Below are positions 42,792-49,880 of a stretch of 64,000 nucleotides of DNA, in pieces (position 1 is the stretch's first letter; each line of letters begins with the position of its first letter). This DNA comes from Butyrivibrio sp. Its GTDB lineage: Bacteria; Bacillota; Clostridia; Lachnospirales; Lachnospiraceae. Where the stretch lies: the NCBI GenBank assembly GCA_015056585.1, contig SVFZ01000026.1, positions 1 to 64,000 of the forward strand, given 5' to 3'. Both the position numbers and the translations under genes were made by a program. Under the pieces are notes generated by a model. It saw only the letters and a list, made by a program, of their open reading frames with translations, had not been told where the DNA came from and searched no databases.

Positions 42792-42842
42792 AATCACACC
42801 TCCTTTGTCCTGCTGCCGGTCGCTTCCAATACTGCGAGCGTA

Positions 42843-43286
42843 TTACCTGGCTACTCCCAGCTTGTCCATCAGTGCATCCTGTAATATGCGAGATACGTTG
42901 ATATGTTCCTTTTCAGCCAACTCATTAAGCCAGCACGGTAGTGTTACGTTTTTCCTTACAGACTTACTATTCATCTTCCGTTTATAGGCTTCAAGGTCTA
43001 TATCTACCAGTGAAGCTATCGTATCCCCGTCTCCGTCAAATGTATTCTCTCTGCTTAACACTTCATTTAGATCGCTGGCCTTAGGTAGTTCCGATTCCTC
43101 TTTCTCATAACAGGCTGATCCAATATAGTCTCTGGCCATCATTATGGCATCGGCCATTCCGAATCCTTCTGTTAATCCATTAAGATCGGGAATCTCAATG
43201 AGAACTGTGTCTCTTTCGTCGTGTGTCTGGGTGAATAAAACAGGGTAAACAACTGCTGCCCTTTTTGCCTCTTCCTTAATTGCCAT
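42843..43286 (-). CDS. hicB: HicB-family antitoxin
   Basis: A 147-residue antitoxin: an N-terminal partial RNase H-like HicB fold (VLIEIPDLNGLTEGFGMADAIMMARDYI) and a C-terminal ribbon-helix-helix DNA-binding region (KNVTLPCWLNELAEKEHINVSRILQDAL). It should neutralise HicA and autorepress via the two upstream dyads. Order hicA then hicB on the minus strand, 41 bp apart. Confidence 0.9.
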   Translation of the reverse strand: MAIKEEAKRAAVVYPVLFTQTHDERDTVLIEIPDLNGLTEGFGMADAIMMARDYIGSACYEKEESELPKASDLNEVLSRENTFDGDGDTIASLVDIDLEAYKRKMNSKSVRKNVTLPCWLNELAEKEHINVSRILQDALMDKLGVAR

Positions 43287-43327
43287 TATTGTGGTCCTCC
43301 TTTTTTATCCTTCAAAGGAAAGGGACT

Positions 43328-43498
43328 TTATAAGTCCCATTTCCTTATGATTGCTCTTGCAAGCTTTTCGTTTATCTCTCGGTGTCTAGGTACCTGCACT
43401 TCATCATCTCCTCTTACGTAGATATCATGTTCTCCGCCATGTCTCAGGAATGTGAAGCCCTTTTTCTTAAGCTTGTTTACCAGGTCTCTATTCTTCAT
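43328..43498 (-). CDS. hicA: HicA-family mRNA interferase toxin
   Basis: A 56-residue double-stranded-RNA-binding-fold toxin with GFTFLRHGGEHDIYV, the catalytic His region, and VPRHREINEKLARAI. Cleaves mRNA when free of HicB. Start 43498 has AGGAGG 6 nt upstream; the track's GTG start would run through the operator. Confidence 0.92.
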   Translation of the reverse strand: MKNRDLVNKLKKKGFTFLRHGGEHDIYVRGDDEVQVPRHREINEKLARAIIRKWDL

Positions 43499-43522
43499 CT
43501 CTGACCTCCTTATAATTTTATT

Positions 43523-43573
43523 ATACACATTTTATGTGTATTGTCAATAGTTTATACACATTTTTTGTGTATA
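43523..43573. promoter_or_regulatory. Twin operators of hicAB
   Basis: ATACACAT-TTT-ATGTGTAT (43523-43541) and TATACACA-TTTTT-TGTGTATA (43553-43573) are inverted repeats with nearly the same arms, centred 31 bp apart (about three helical turns), immediately upstream of hicA. This suits cooperative binding of the HicB ribbon-helix-helix dimer. Confidence 0.8.
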
Positions 43574-43609
43574 AAATAAGCAAGGCGAAAACCTTGCTTA
43601 TCATTTTTC

Positions 43610-44017
43610 TTATGTTCTTTGACTAATGAGATAATAGATATGTTGTCTGCACTCGTAAAAGTAATTTCTGCAGCATGGCATATTCTTATCCTTTAGCTGA
43701 TAATATGTGAATCCGTAGGCCACGGCCAGGAGCAGATACTTGTACAGTGATTCATCCACCTCTTTGATTGTATCCTCAAGAAGCTTCGCTTTTAATGAGC
43801 TGTCAGCTCGTTTTATTGCTATTTCCTCTGTTGGACTTGTGGCCGTTGATGTCTGTATCTTGTCTTTATCATAGGTGATAGCTTTTCTGATATCTGCCTC
43901 AAATGAAGCTTCTCCTTTCCATCTTGGATATCTCAGGCACCAGTGAATAGCAGCCAACCTATCCTCTCTTGGCAGGTAATATTTATTTTTACTACTTAGG
44001 TTTCTATGTCTCCCCAT
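43610..44017 (-). CDS. Late transcription regulator, ArpU/RinA-like
   Basis: A 135-residue helical protein with a sigma-like C-terminal region (YKYLLLAVAYGFTYYQLKDKNMPCCRNYFYECRQHIYYLI). Position at the early/late boundary, just before the packaging genes, matches RinA/ArpU regulators that switch on the late operon of Gram-positive phages. Family assignment is by pattern and context. Confidence 0.6.
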   Translation of the reverse strand: MGRHRNLSSKNKYYLPREDRLAAIHWCLRYPRWKGEASFEADIRKAITYDKDKIQTSTATSPTEEIAIKRADSSLKAKLLEDTIKEVDESLYKYLLLAVAYGFTYYQLKDKNMPCCRNYFYECRQHIYYLISQRT

Positions 44018-44030
44018 AATCCCCTCCTCA

Positions 44031-45935
44031 CTAACCTACTACTCTAATCAGTTCTCCTTGATGATTGGATCTAAGCAGTTCCTCGATTCTGTCCTTATTA
44101 AAGCTTATGGTATCTCCCTTCTCATAATGCTGACCAGTATATTTATCTGTGAATCCTTGCAATATCTCAGCGAGGCATGTATCTCCAGGTTTGTAATCTC
44201 CAATAGGCTTTGTATCTCCTAAGATTTTTCTCCACATCCCTATTCTAAGTCCATTATCATAGCTGAAATGGAATCTGGGCACTTTCAAGAGCTTTTTAAC
44301 ATCAAATTCCATATCGAAAGGAATTATGTAGCCGGTTTTTCCATCTTCTACGCCTTCCTCGAAAAATGAATCTACCGGAGTACATATTACAGCTGTGTTA
44401 TTTGTAAGTGCTTCAAGGACCGAGTAGGAATATGCTTCCTGATCCGAGAGCTGCACAAGATAGTCTGCTTTTCTGATATACTCTTGTACATTTAATCTTG
44501 GTGACATGTTTATAAAGTTGTCCGGAGGATTGACCATTTCTTTATCCGAGAAATTCAGCCATATAAATGGAATCTCTTCGTCATTAAGCATCTTAGCCAG
44601 TTTTCTTATCCGTAACTCATTATCGCCCTTGTCTCTGGCACTGGCCATCCTTGTAGCAGAAACAATCATAAGAGCTTCCGTATTTTCGCTATATGAGAGG
44701 TTATTTATAACGATCCCTTTTGACGCTTCCGCTCCCCAGCTTTTCTTTGCTGCCTGTGACACATTTATAAGAATATCTCTGTCAGTTGGTATACGGAGGC
44801 TTTTCTGATAACAGGCATGGCAGATCTGAACACTCTTCTGAAATGATACGTTATGAGGTATTTGATCCGTAAGCCTATTCAGTATCAGCGTATCGCATAC
44901 TATCTCTCTTCCGTCATTTTTCCGTGCCGGCACAATGTCCAATAGTCGTTTTATATGACCGGAATCCATTGAATCAAAAAGGACCAGGATGTCGTAATAT
45001 GCTCTCATGTGCTGGCAGAAATTGTAAATAAATGTGGAGATGCCGCCTATTTTGTTGGCATACTCACAGTAGATAACTACCTGCGTTTTTATTGGTACCG
45101 GGATGATATTACAGTCATTGCATGGTTCTCCTCTTAAGTAATGTGTCCAGATGGACATGGGAGTATGTACCTGACAATATCTTTTGAGCTCCGGTATATC
45201 ATTTTGATCTGTAAGGAGCCATACTTCGTTGAGTTCATCCTCCTTTTTTATTTCATCAAGGAGCCAGGACATATCAGCCGTAACATGCCTGTAATAGTAT
45301 GTGATCCTTTTAGTTTTCATGAGCCCCTTTTTAAAACGCTTTATTTTGGAGTCTGTGACAGCTGTTCTGTAAAAATACATATATTCAGGTATGGCCGCGT
45401 GTATCATCTTGGTCTCTTTATCCAGATAACCTATCTTCCTTGAAAAATCTTCATCCTCAGTGCTGTCCTTTTGCTCATTAAAACGGACATCTCCAATAAA
45501 TGATCTTCTGAAAGCTCTTGTACAAACAGAGGGATTAGTCAAATAATCATCATCTGATCTTAAAATATGGTCATGCTGCGTGCCTTCAGCATTTAACGAT
45601 TTCCAACTGAAATCTATCACATCAGCTGATGATTCACTTATCTTTTTTAAAAGTCGCTCTATGAAGTAATCCGGTACCATATCATCTGCATCGATAAAAG
45701 AAATATAGTCACCGGTAGAATTATCAAGGCCCATGTTTCTGGCGCTGGCGCATCCACCATTTTTCTTACGTATTACTCTACACCACTTGTATCTTGTCTT
45801 GTAAGGAACCTTGCTTCCATCGTCAATCAAAATGACTTCTGTGTCTTTAGTGATCTGAGGAGCCAGGACAGCTAATAATTCATCTGTGTATTTTTTTGCG
45901 TTGTAATAGGGGATGATTATGCTTAAGGCTTTCAT
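44031..45935 (-). CDS. Two-domain glycosyltransferase (GT2 plus GT4-like)
   Basis: A 634-residue protein. Residues ~1-240 are a GT-A GT2 domain: LSIIIPYYN, VILIDDGS, NGGCASARNMGLDNSTG and the DXD metal site FIDADD. Residues ~285-590 are a GT-B-like domain (YCEYANKIGGISTFIYNF ... LVQLSDQEAYSYSVLEAL). The last ~40 residues form a small additional module. In a prophage it probably alters a cell-surface glycan, which could change phage receptor or block superinfection. It lies directly after variable protein 2 of the DGR. Start 45935 is the ATG of the GT2 first strand; the track starts 15 codons earlier. Confidence 0.85.
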   Translation of the reverse strand: MKALSIIIPYYNAKKYTDELLAVLAPQITKDTEVILIDDGSKVPYKTRYKWCRVIRKKNGGCASARNMGLDNSTGDYISFIDADDMVPDYFIERLLKKISESSADVIDFSWKSLNAEGTQHDHILRSDDDYLTNPSVCTRAFRRSFIGDVRFNEQKDSTEDEDFSRKIGYLDKETKMIHAAIPEYMYFYRTAVTDSKIKRFKKGLMKTKRITYYYRHVTADMSWLLDEIKKEDELNEVWLLTDQNDIPELKRYCQVHTPMSIWTHYLRGEPCNDCNIIPVPIKTQVVIYCEYANKIGGISTFIYNFCQHMRAYYDILVLFDSMDSGHIKRLLDIVPARKNDGREIVCDTLILNRLTDQIPHNVSFQKSVQICHACYQKSLRIPTDRDILINVSQAAKKSWGAEASKGIVINNLSYSENTEALMIVSATRMASARDKGDNELRIRKLAKMLNDEEIPFIWLNFSDKEMVNPPDNFINMSPRLNVQEYIRKADYLVQLSDQEAYSYSVLEALTNNTAVICTPVDSFFEEGVEDGKTGYIIPFDMEFDVKKLLKVPRFHFSYDNGLRIGMWRKILGDTKPIGDYKPGDTCLAEILQGFTDKYTGQHYEKGDTISFNKDRIEELLRSNHQGELIRVVG

Positions 45936-45969
45936 ATTTTGCCTGCTTTCCTTCTCTGTCGATATATTT

Positions 45970-45993
45970 CTGCTCCTCAAGTGTGAGGAGCAG
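45970..45993 (-). other. DGR hairpin downstream of VR2 (10-bp stem, CACT loop)
   Basis: CTGCTCCTCA and TGAGGAGCAG form a perfect 10-bp stem with loop CACT on the coding strand, 41 bp after the end of VR2 and 12 bp after the stop codon. The loop matches that of the VR1 hairpin exactly while the stem sequence differs. Confidence 0.8.
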
Positions 45994-46005
45994 ATTAAAA
46001 AAAGA

Positions 46006-46584
46006 TTATTCCGCTACCGCTTCACGATTGATCTTGAAGCAGGGGAGCACACCATAAGAGGTGCTGGCGCCGTCGTAGTCCGGAGCGCCCGAAGTGCCGA
46101 CAATGCAGAAGTCCGCGCTGTAGCCGACATACGGCGAAGCCAACCAGTACCATCTTGAGCATCCATGCTTATCTCCGTTGAGCCTTATTCTACCGTAGCC
46201 TTTCCTGAATAAGCTCCACTGTTTTCCCTTGCTCTTGTCCGCCCAGTCGCAATCCTCACGTTCTCCAAAGACCTCATTAAACCACGGGACAAATATCCTG
46301 CTGCCTTCTCGCTTCCCCATAATGTTCTTAAGGTCCTGAGGAAGTGTATCGAGGTATTCGTTGTTAAGGAAATCCATGAGGTCATCATGCGTCTGATCGT
46401 ACTTATCAGGCAGGCAATATCTTCTGACCATGTAGATATATTTCTTTCTGATCTCCGCAACCTCAAAGGCTGCCTTCCCGGCAATGTCCTCTGTTATAAG
46501 TCTGTCGCCCACTTTTAATGTGCTGGCCTTTGCCTGGACCTTAAACTCTTCGATTGTGTATTTCATTTTTCCGTTAAGCTGCAT
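46006..46584 (-). CDS. DGR variable protein 2: short lectin-fold protein
   Basis: A 192-residue protein with little outside the DUF6273-like C-type lectin domain: KVGDRLITEDIAGKAAFEVAEI (~22-43), SRIFVPWFNEVFGE (~95), then the VR-encoded end (YWLASPYVGYSADFC ... YGVLPCFKI). Last ~37 residues come from VR2. It lacks the beta-rich attachment region of variable protein 1, so it is either soluble, attached by another partner, or acts in the host cell. AAGGAGG precedes the ATG by 6 nt. The next gene is a glycosyltransferase. Confidence 0.92.
   Translation of the reverse strand: MQLNGKMKYTIEEFKVQAKASTLKVGDRLITEDIAGKAAFEVAEIRKKYIYMVRRYCLPDKYDQTHDDLMDFLNNEYLDTLPQDLKNIMGKREGSRIFVPWFNEVFGEREDCDWADKSKGKQWSLFRKGYGRIRLNGDKHGCSRWYWLASPYVGYSADFCIVGTSGAPDYDGASTSYGVLPCFKINREAVAE
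46035..46146 (-). repeat. DGR variable repeat 2 (VR2)
   Basis: 112 bp colinear with TR, 96 identical; all 16 differences are at TR adenines. Identity stops abruptly at 46146, 14 bp earlier than in VR1. The 3' GC-rich end is the same as in VR1, so both should be used by one template. Confidence 0.95.
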
Positions 46585-46596
46585 CTTGTGCCTCCT

Positions 46597-46794
46597 TTAG
46601 ATATTTTTGAATATCGGACAATATAAACAATAGGCATCTCCGAGCCATCCCATCGCTTCATCAGGATCCTTGAACTTCTTATAGGCTTCATCGTGATATT
46701 TGCAATAATCCTCGCACACTTCATCTGCGATTTTGCTCAATTGCTCGGTAATGGTCATCCGCTCTTTATTTTTCCGTCTCCTGTTCTGATTCAT
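46597..46794 (-). CDS. Small phage protein, unknown
   Basis: A 65-residue protein with a basic start (NQNRRRKNKER) and a helical remainder with three Cys (CEDYCKY ... YCLYC), perhaps metal-binding. Start 46794 has GGAGG 9 nt upstream within the preceding gene; an ATG 12 codons later is an alternative. Confidence 0.55.
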   Translation of the reverse strand: MNQNRRRKNKERMTITEQLSKIADEVCEDYCKYHDEAYKKFKDPDEAMGWLGDAYCLYCPIFKNI

Positions 46795-46891
46795 CGTGCA
46801 TCTCCTCCAGCTCGTCTCTGAATTGAATCCAATCAATAGCCATCTTCAGAACGAACAGAAATCCCAACAATATAAAAAGTCCTTCTTTCAT
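46766..46891 (-). CDS. Small single-pass membrane protein
   Basis: A 41-residue protein: KEGLFILLGFLFVLKMAIDW is one membrane helix, followed by an acidic tail. ATGA overlap with the gene before it, and overlap with the next. Unknown function. Confidence 0.55.
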   Translation of the reverse strand: MKEGLFILLGFLFVLKMAIDWIQFRDELEEMHDESEQETEK

Positions 46892-47097
46892 CTCGTCTCC
46901 CTCTGCTTTGCAATTAGTCTTTCGGGAGTCGCTGGCTCCCTCCAATGTGGATCCGGGCATATGGAAGTATATGCGTATGGAGGTCTGACCGCTGAGAAGC
47001 TGACATGAGCATCTAAACGGCCATAGTGATGATCATTAAGGAGATTGTCGAACTCATTATTTATCTCATGCCTTATATCTTTAAACTTCTTCCCCAA
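46888..47097 (-). CDS. Small phage protein with TTG start, unknown
   Basis: A 69-residue protein (MGKKFKDIRHEIN ...) with AAGGAGG 7 nt before a TTG start and an ATGA overlap into the next gene. A Tyr/Pro/Trp-rich middle (RPPYAYTSICPDPHW) stands out. No family recognised. Confidence 0.55.
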   Translation of the reverse strand: MGKKFKDIRHEINNEFDNLLNDHHYGRLDAHVSFSAVRPPYAYTSICPDPHWREPATPERLIAKQRETR

Positions 47098-47183
47098 CTT
47101 ATCTCCTCCTTCCTGCCCCGGAGGCCCGGGGCTGAGTCTATGACAATGGCTTTCATTCTGTGATAAATTCCTGCCAAAAGGTC

Positions 47184-47657
47184 TTAATTCCCTATGTATG
47201 ACGCAATGGTCCGGTATTTGTTTTCAAGCTGTGTGATTGCCTTCTGATGCCCCTGAATCTCGGCGTCTATCCTATCAAGTCCTTCCATAAGACATTCTCT
47301 GACAGCATCAGGAACAGGAAGCTGTCTTTCTTCGGCTGCTTTGTTCTCGCTTTCACTTTTTGCGATCATGTCCTGAACCGCCTCTTCAAAGTCTTCATTG
47401 ATGACTGCTGCCTTGCGCTCCTTGTAACCAATTTCCCCGGGAACAGGATCCGCTGCTTCTATCTCATGAGCATCTTTCTTCATGGGACCTGTCGGGATAT
47501 GGTCTGGCACTTCAAGGCCTGCATCCGATAATATCTTCTTGATGAAGGTTGCTTTTACGTTGTTCGCTTTGGCCAGGCTCTTGATCTGCTTAACAGGATC
47601 TCCCTTTTCAAAAGACTCTTTGTACAGGTTTATGATTGTCTCTTTATCCATTAACAT
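47184..47657 (-). CDS. Phage protein with HTH-like N-terminus, unknown
   Basis: A 157-residue protein. Residues ~5-50 read like a helix-turn-helix (VKQIKSLAKANNVKATFIKKIL); the C-terminus (~105-157) is a coiled coil (RIDAEIQGHQKAITQLENKY). The start at 47657 overlaps the stop of the small gene before it and is preceded by GGAGG; the track starts 8 codons upstream. Confidence 0.6.
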   Translation of the reverse strand: MLMDKETIINLYKESFEKGDPVKQIKSLAKANNVKATFIKKILSDAGLEVPDHIPTGPMKKDAHEIEAADPVPGEIGYKERKAAVINEDFEEAVQDMIAKSESENKAAEERQLPVPDAVRECLMEGLDRIDAEIQGHQKAITQLENKYRTIASYIGN

Positions 47658-47803
47658 TCTCGCTCCTCCCATACTTCGCATATCTGCCGGACTCTGATAA
47701 TTGATATCTTAAAGTGCTCTGCGATGAGCCTATATGGAATCCCGGCTTTGCGATATGCGACTATCTCCTTGTTCCTTTCGGTTTTTCTGTTGCGCTTTAC
47801 CAT
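47651..47803 (-). CDS. Small HTH protein (missed by ORF track)
   Basis: A 50-residue protein, basic N-terminus (VKRNRKTERNKEIV) followed by a sigma-like helix-turn-helix (YRKAGIPYRLIAEHFKISIIRVRQI). Its ATG overlaps the stop of the HNH gene (ATGGTAA) and its stop overlaps the next start, so it fits the coupled operon. Confidence 0.65.
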   Translation of the reverse strand: MVKRNRKTERNKEIVAYRKAGIPYRLIAEHFKISIIRVRQICEVWEEREC

Positions 47804-48138
47804 TTGCTATACCTCAGCTTGTTCTTGTCCCATCCTTCATGCCTGGCTCTCAAGTAAGCCTCGAATATGGTTATCATGTCATCGTGAAGTCCAAGATTTC
47901 CATTATCGAGCATGTTGTGATGCCATACACAGCCAAGAGCTAAGTTCTCCGGGATGCCAAGGCCACCTTGAGAGCGTGGGATAAAGTGCATGATCTGAAG
48001 CGTATTCCTTATAGTTGTGAACTCATCCTCAGGTGGCAGCATGTAACCAAGCCTACAAAAGATGCAGCCTCCGTCTCTTGCATGAACCTCTTTTCTTACT
48101 TTGTCCGATATATCACACGCTCTCGACCTTTTACTCAT
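47797..48138 (-). CDS. HNH endonuclease
   Basis: A 113-residue nuclease: R-x-x-V-x-x-RDGGCIFC, then LQIMHFIPRSQGG (HNH His ~50) and NLALGCVWHHNMLD. Second HNH gene in this prophage; located in the middle operon, role in DNA metabolism or homing unknown. 4-bp overlap with the gene upstream. Confidence 0.88.
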   Translation of the reverse strand: MSKRSRACDISDKVRKEVHARDGGCIFCRLGYMLPPEDEFTTIRNTLQIMHFIPRSQGGLGIPENLALGCVWHHNMLDNGNLGLHDDMITIFEAYLRARHEGWDKNKLRYSKW

Positions 48139-48518
48139 GCAAAATCAACCTCTTCATCAACCTTCTTGCCGGACTTGACTGTCAGATAACCGTCGCTGTT
48201 CAGGAATACCTTATGAGTCCAATCGCCCTCCTTGATGGTCACTGACTCGACGTCATGATTTGTGACATCCCTAAAAGCTATTGAGAAGATCTGAAGAACA
48301 TTCGGAGTGTTCTCGAAGCGAAGCTTCGCCCACTCGTTCGCCTTCTTTATCTTGCACTCTCTGTTATGGTGCTTCTTGGCTTCTTCGCAATCGCATTCAT
48401 CTGTAGCGATCTCGTCGGCCTCCTGCTGGGTGACTTCTCCAACAGTCTTGATTATCCTTGACTGTCCGCAAAATTTGCATGTGCCTGTGCTTGTTGGTAA
48501 TTCGTTATTGTCTTTCAT
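48135..48518 (-). CDS. Small zinc-finger-like phage protein
   Basis: A 127-residue protein with an N-terminal CKFCGQ ... CDCEEAKKHH four-Cys pattern that suggests a zinc ribbon, and a beta-rich C-terminus (VTIKEGDWTHKVFLNSDGYLTV). Overlaps both neighbours by 4 bp. Unknown function. Confidence 0.65.
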   Translation of the reverse strand: MKDNNELPTSTGTCKFCGQSRIIKTVGEVTQQEADEIATDECDCEEAKKHHNRECKIKKANEWAKLRFENTPNVLQIFSIAFRDVTNHDVESVTIKEGDWTHKVFLNSDGYLTVKSGKKVDEEVDFA

Positions 48519-49771
48519 ACTGTCCTCCTTAATGCGATGTCTAAGTGCATGGTGAATGCATCTGCCATGTCCATTGCTCTGTGATAATATCCATCTTCAA
48601 AGGCCTGATTGAGCCTTACAAGAGCGTCCTTTGCACTTCTGAAAGCTCCCTGATTCTGTACCGTGTCATGATTGTCAGCTGCTGCCTGCGGAGCTTCCTC
48701 TTCTTCTCCAGGAGGAAGAGGATCGTCGGGAGAGACATGTGTGATCTCTCTTTCTATGTCATCCGGGAATGGAAGCTCTTCGTCTTCCGCTTTGGGCTTT
48801 ATGCCACTTTCAGAGATTTCTTCTTTTTCTTCTTCAGTATTTTCGGTGCTTTCAGAGATTTCCTCTTTTCCGGATTGCTCTTCCGCTTTGGGAATAATCG
48901 GCTCTTCAGACTTTTTCTCTTCTTCAATGCCTGCTGCCGGCTCGCTTTCTTCGGGTTCGGTTTTCGGAATGTCTGATGTTTCCTGTTGCGACGTCGCAAC
49001 AGCTTTATAATATTCTGACCAAACATCATCATTTCCTGCCTCGTAAATATTGGCGTATATCCAATAGACTGTTTCAAGAAACTCGTCCCATGTCATTGTC
49101 TTTGGTGCTGGATCCGTGAGGAGCTTGTAGCTTATGCCTTTGTCGTAGCCATACATGAACAGAAAGCAAAGGCCTTTCTTGTGTGTGGCACTTCCTGAAG
49201 GATTCATGGCCTCAGCCGCTTCCTTGTGTGATGACTTTGGCATAGTGTGATATTCAAGGTCGATGACTTTGTTTAACATGTCTTTCTTGTCCTTGAAGTA
49301 GTCGATGATGCACAGCTCCAAGGGAGAGGGCTTGTCCTCGTCCTCATCGTCTCCGTTCATGCTCACAACGTCCTCCGGCTGCTGCCTGTCGAAGCTCTTA
49401 AGCTCTCTGATCTGCTTAACCGTTGTCTCTTCCGTGATAAGCTCACACTCTGAATCCGGGAGAGATAACATCTCGGAAAGCTTTGAGCTTGAGAATCCTT
49501 TGTACTGCTCCTTGAGCTCTAATGAGTTGCCTCCCTCTGAATACTTCTCATTGATTGCGATAAACCTTGAGACAGCACTCTTTGAGATTCCATACTCTTT
49601 CTGAGCGAACTCAAAGACGTCTGATGCTCCTCCGAAGTTGCCGGAGTCCCGGATCTGCTTTAAGCGATATCCGATGTAAACAAAATTCTGAGCTGTCTCG
49701 GAGAGCTTCTTCCTGATGTCTTCTACCCAGGAGCTCCACTCGTCCAATGTAATCTGATGATATTCTTCCAT
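48515..49771 (-). CDS. DUF3102/ParB-like HTH protein with long acidic tail
   Basis: A 418-residue protein. Residues ~15-80 hold a ParB-like helix-turn-helix (EFAQKEYGISKSAVSRFIAINEKY). The middle ~165-265 is a folded domain with KKGLCFLFMYGYDKGISY; ~275-365 is a low-complexity acidic linker with repeated EEISES-type units; ~370-418 is helical. The 16-bp palindrome copy 2 lies inside this gene (encoding AVATSQQ). It may bind DNA and organise phage replication or transcription; the target is unknown. Confidence 0.65.
   Translation of the reverse strand: MEEYHQITLDEWSSWVEDIRKKLSETAQNFVYIGYRLKQIRDSGNFGGASDVFEFAQKEYGISKSAVSRFIAINEKYSEGGNSLELKEQYKGFSSSKLSEMLSLPDSECELITEETTVKQIRELKSFDRQQPEDVVSMNGDDEDEDKPSPLELCIIDYFKDKKDMLNKVIDLEYHTMPKSSHKEAAEAMNPSGSATHKKGLCFLFMYGYDKGISYKLLTDPAPKTMTWDEFLETVYWIYANIYEAGNDDVWSEYYKAVATSQQETSDIPKTEPEESEPAAGIEEEKKSEEPIIPKAEEQSGKEEISESTENTEEEKEEISESGIKPKAEDEELPFPDDIEREITHVSPDDPLPPGEEEEAPQAAADNHDTVQNQGAFRSAKDALVRLNQAFEDGYYHRAMDMADAFTMHLDIALRRTV
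48985..49000. repeat. 16-bp palindrome GTTGCGACGTCGCAAC, copy 2
   Basis: Perfect palindrome inside the ParB-like HTH gene, identical to the copies at 36358 and 54591. Confidence 0.9.
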
Positions 49772-49781
49772 ACGGCCCTCC

Positions 49782-49877
49782 TTATCTGACCATGCCTATC
49801 TTGTAGGCAACATATGCTATCCATAACATGAATCCTGCTATCAGGATTTCCATTATCCACTCCAATACTTTTTTCAT
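49782..49877 (-). CDS. 31-residue membrane peptide (missed by ORF track)
   Basis: MKKVLEWIMEILIAGFMLWI and a short remainder ending IGMVR form one hydrophobic helix with a basic start. It fills the gap between the PcfJ-like and HTH genes; the start overlaps closely with the PcfJ stop region. Translation is plausible, not proven. Confidence 0.45.
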   Translation of the reverse strand: MKKVLEWIMEILIAGFMLWIAYVAYKIGMVR

Positions 49878-49880
49878 GCG

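Noticed and set aside
46147-46160. Extension of VR2 to the same length as VR1
   Set aside because: Identity to TR stops at 46146; the following differences are at non-adenine positions.
47103-47183. CCCCGG/CCGGGG hairpin between small phage genes as a terminator
   Set aside because: A GC-rich dyad is present, but there is no following T-run and the operon appears to continue, so no call was made.
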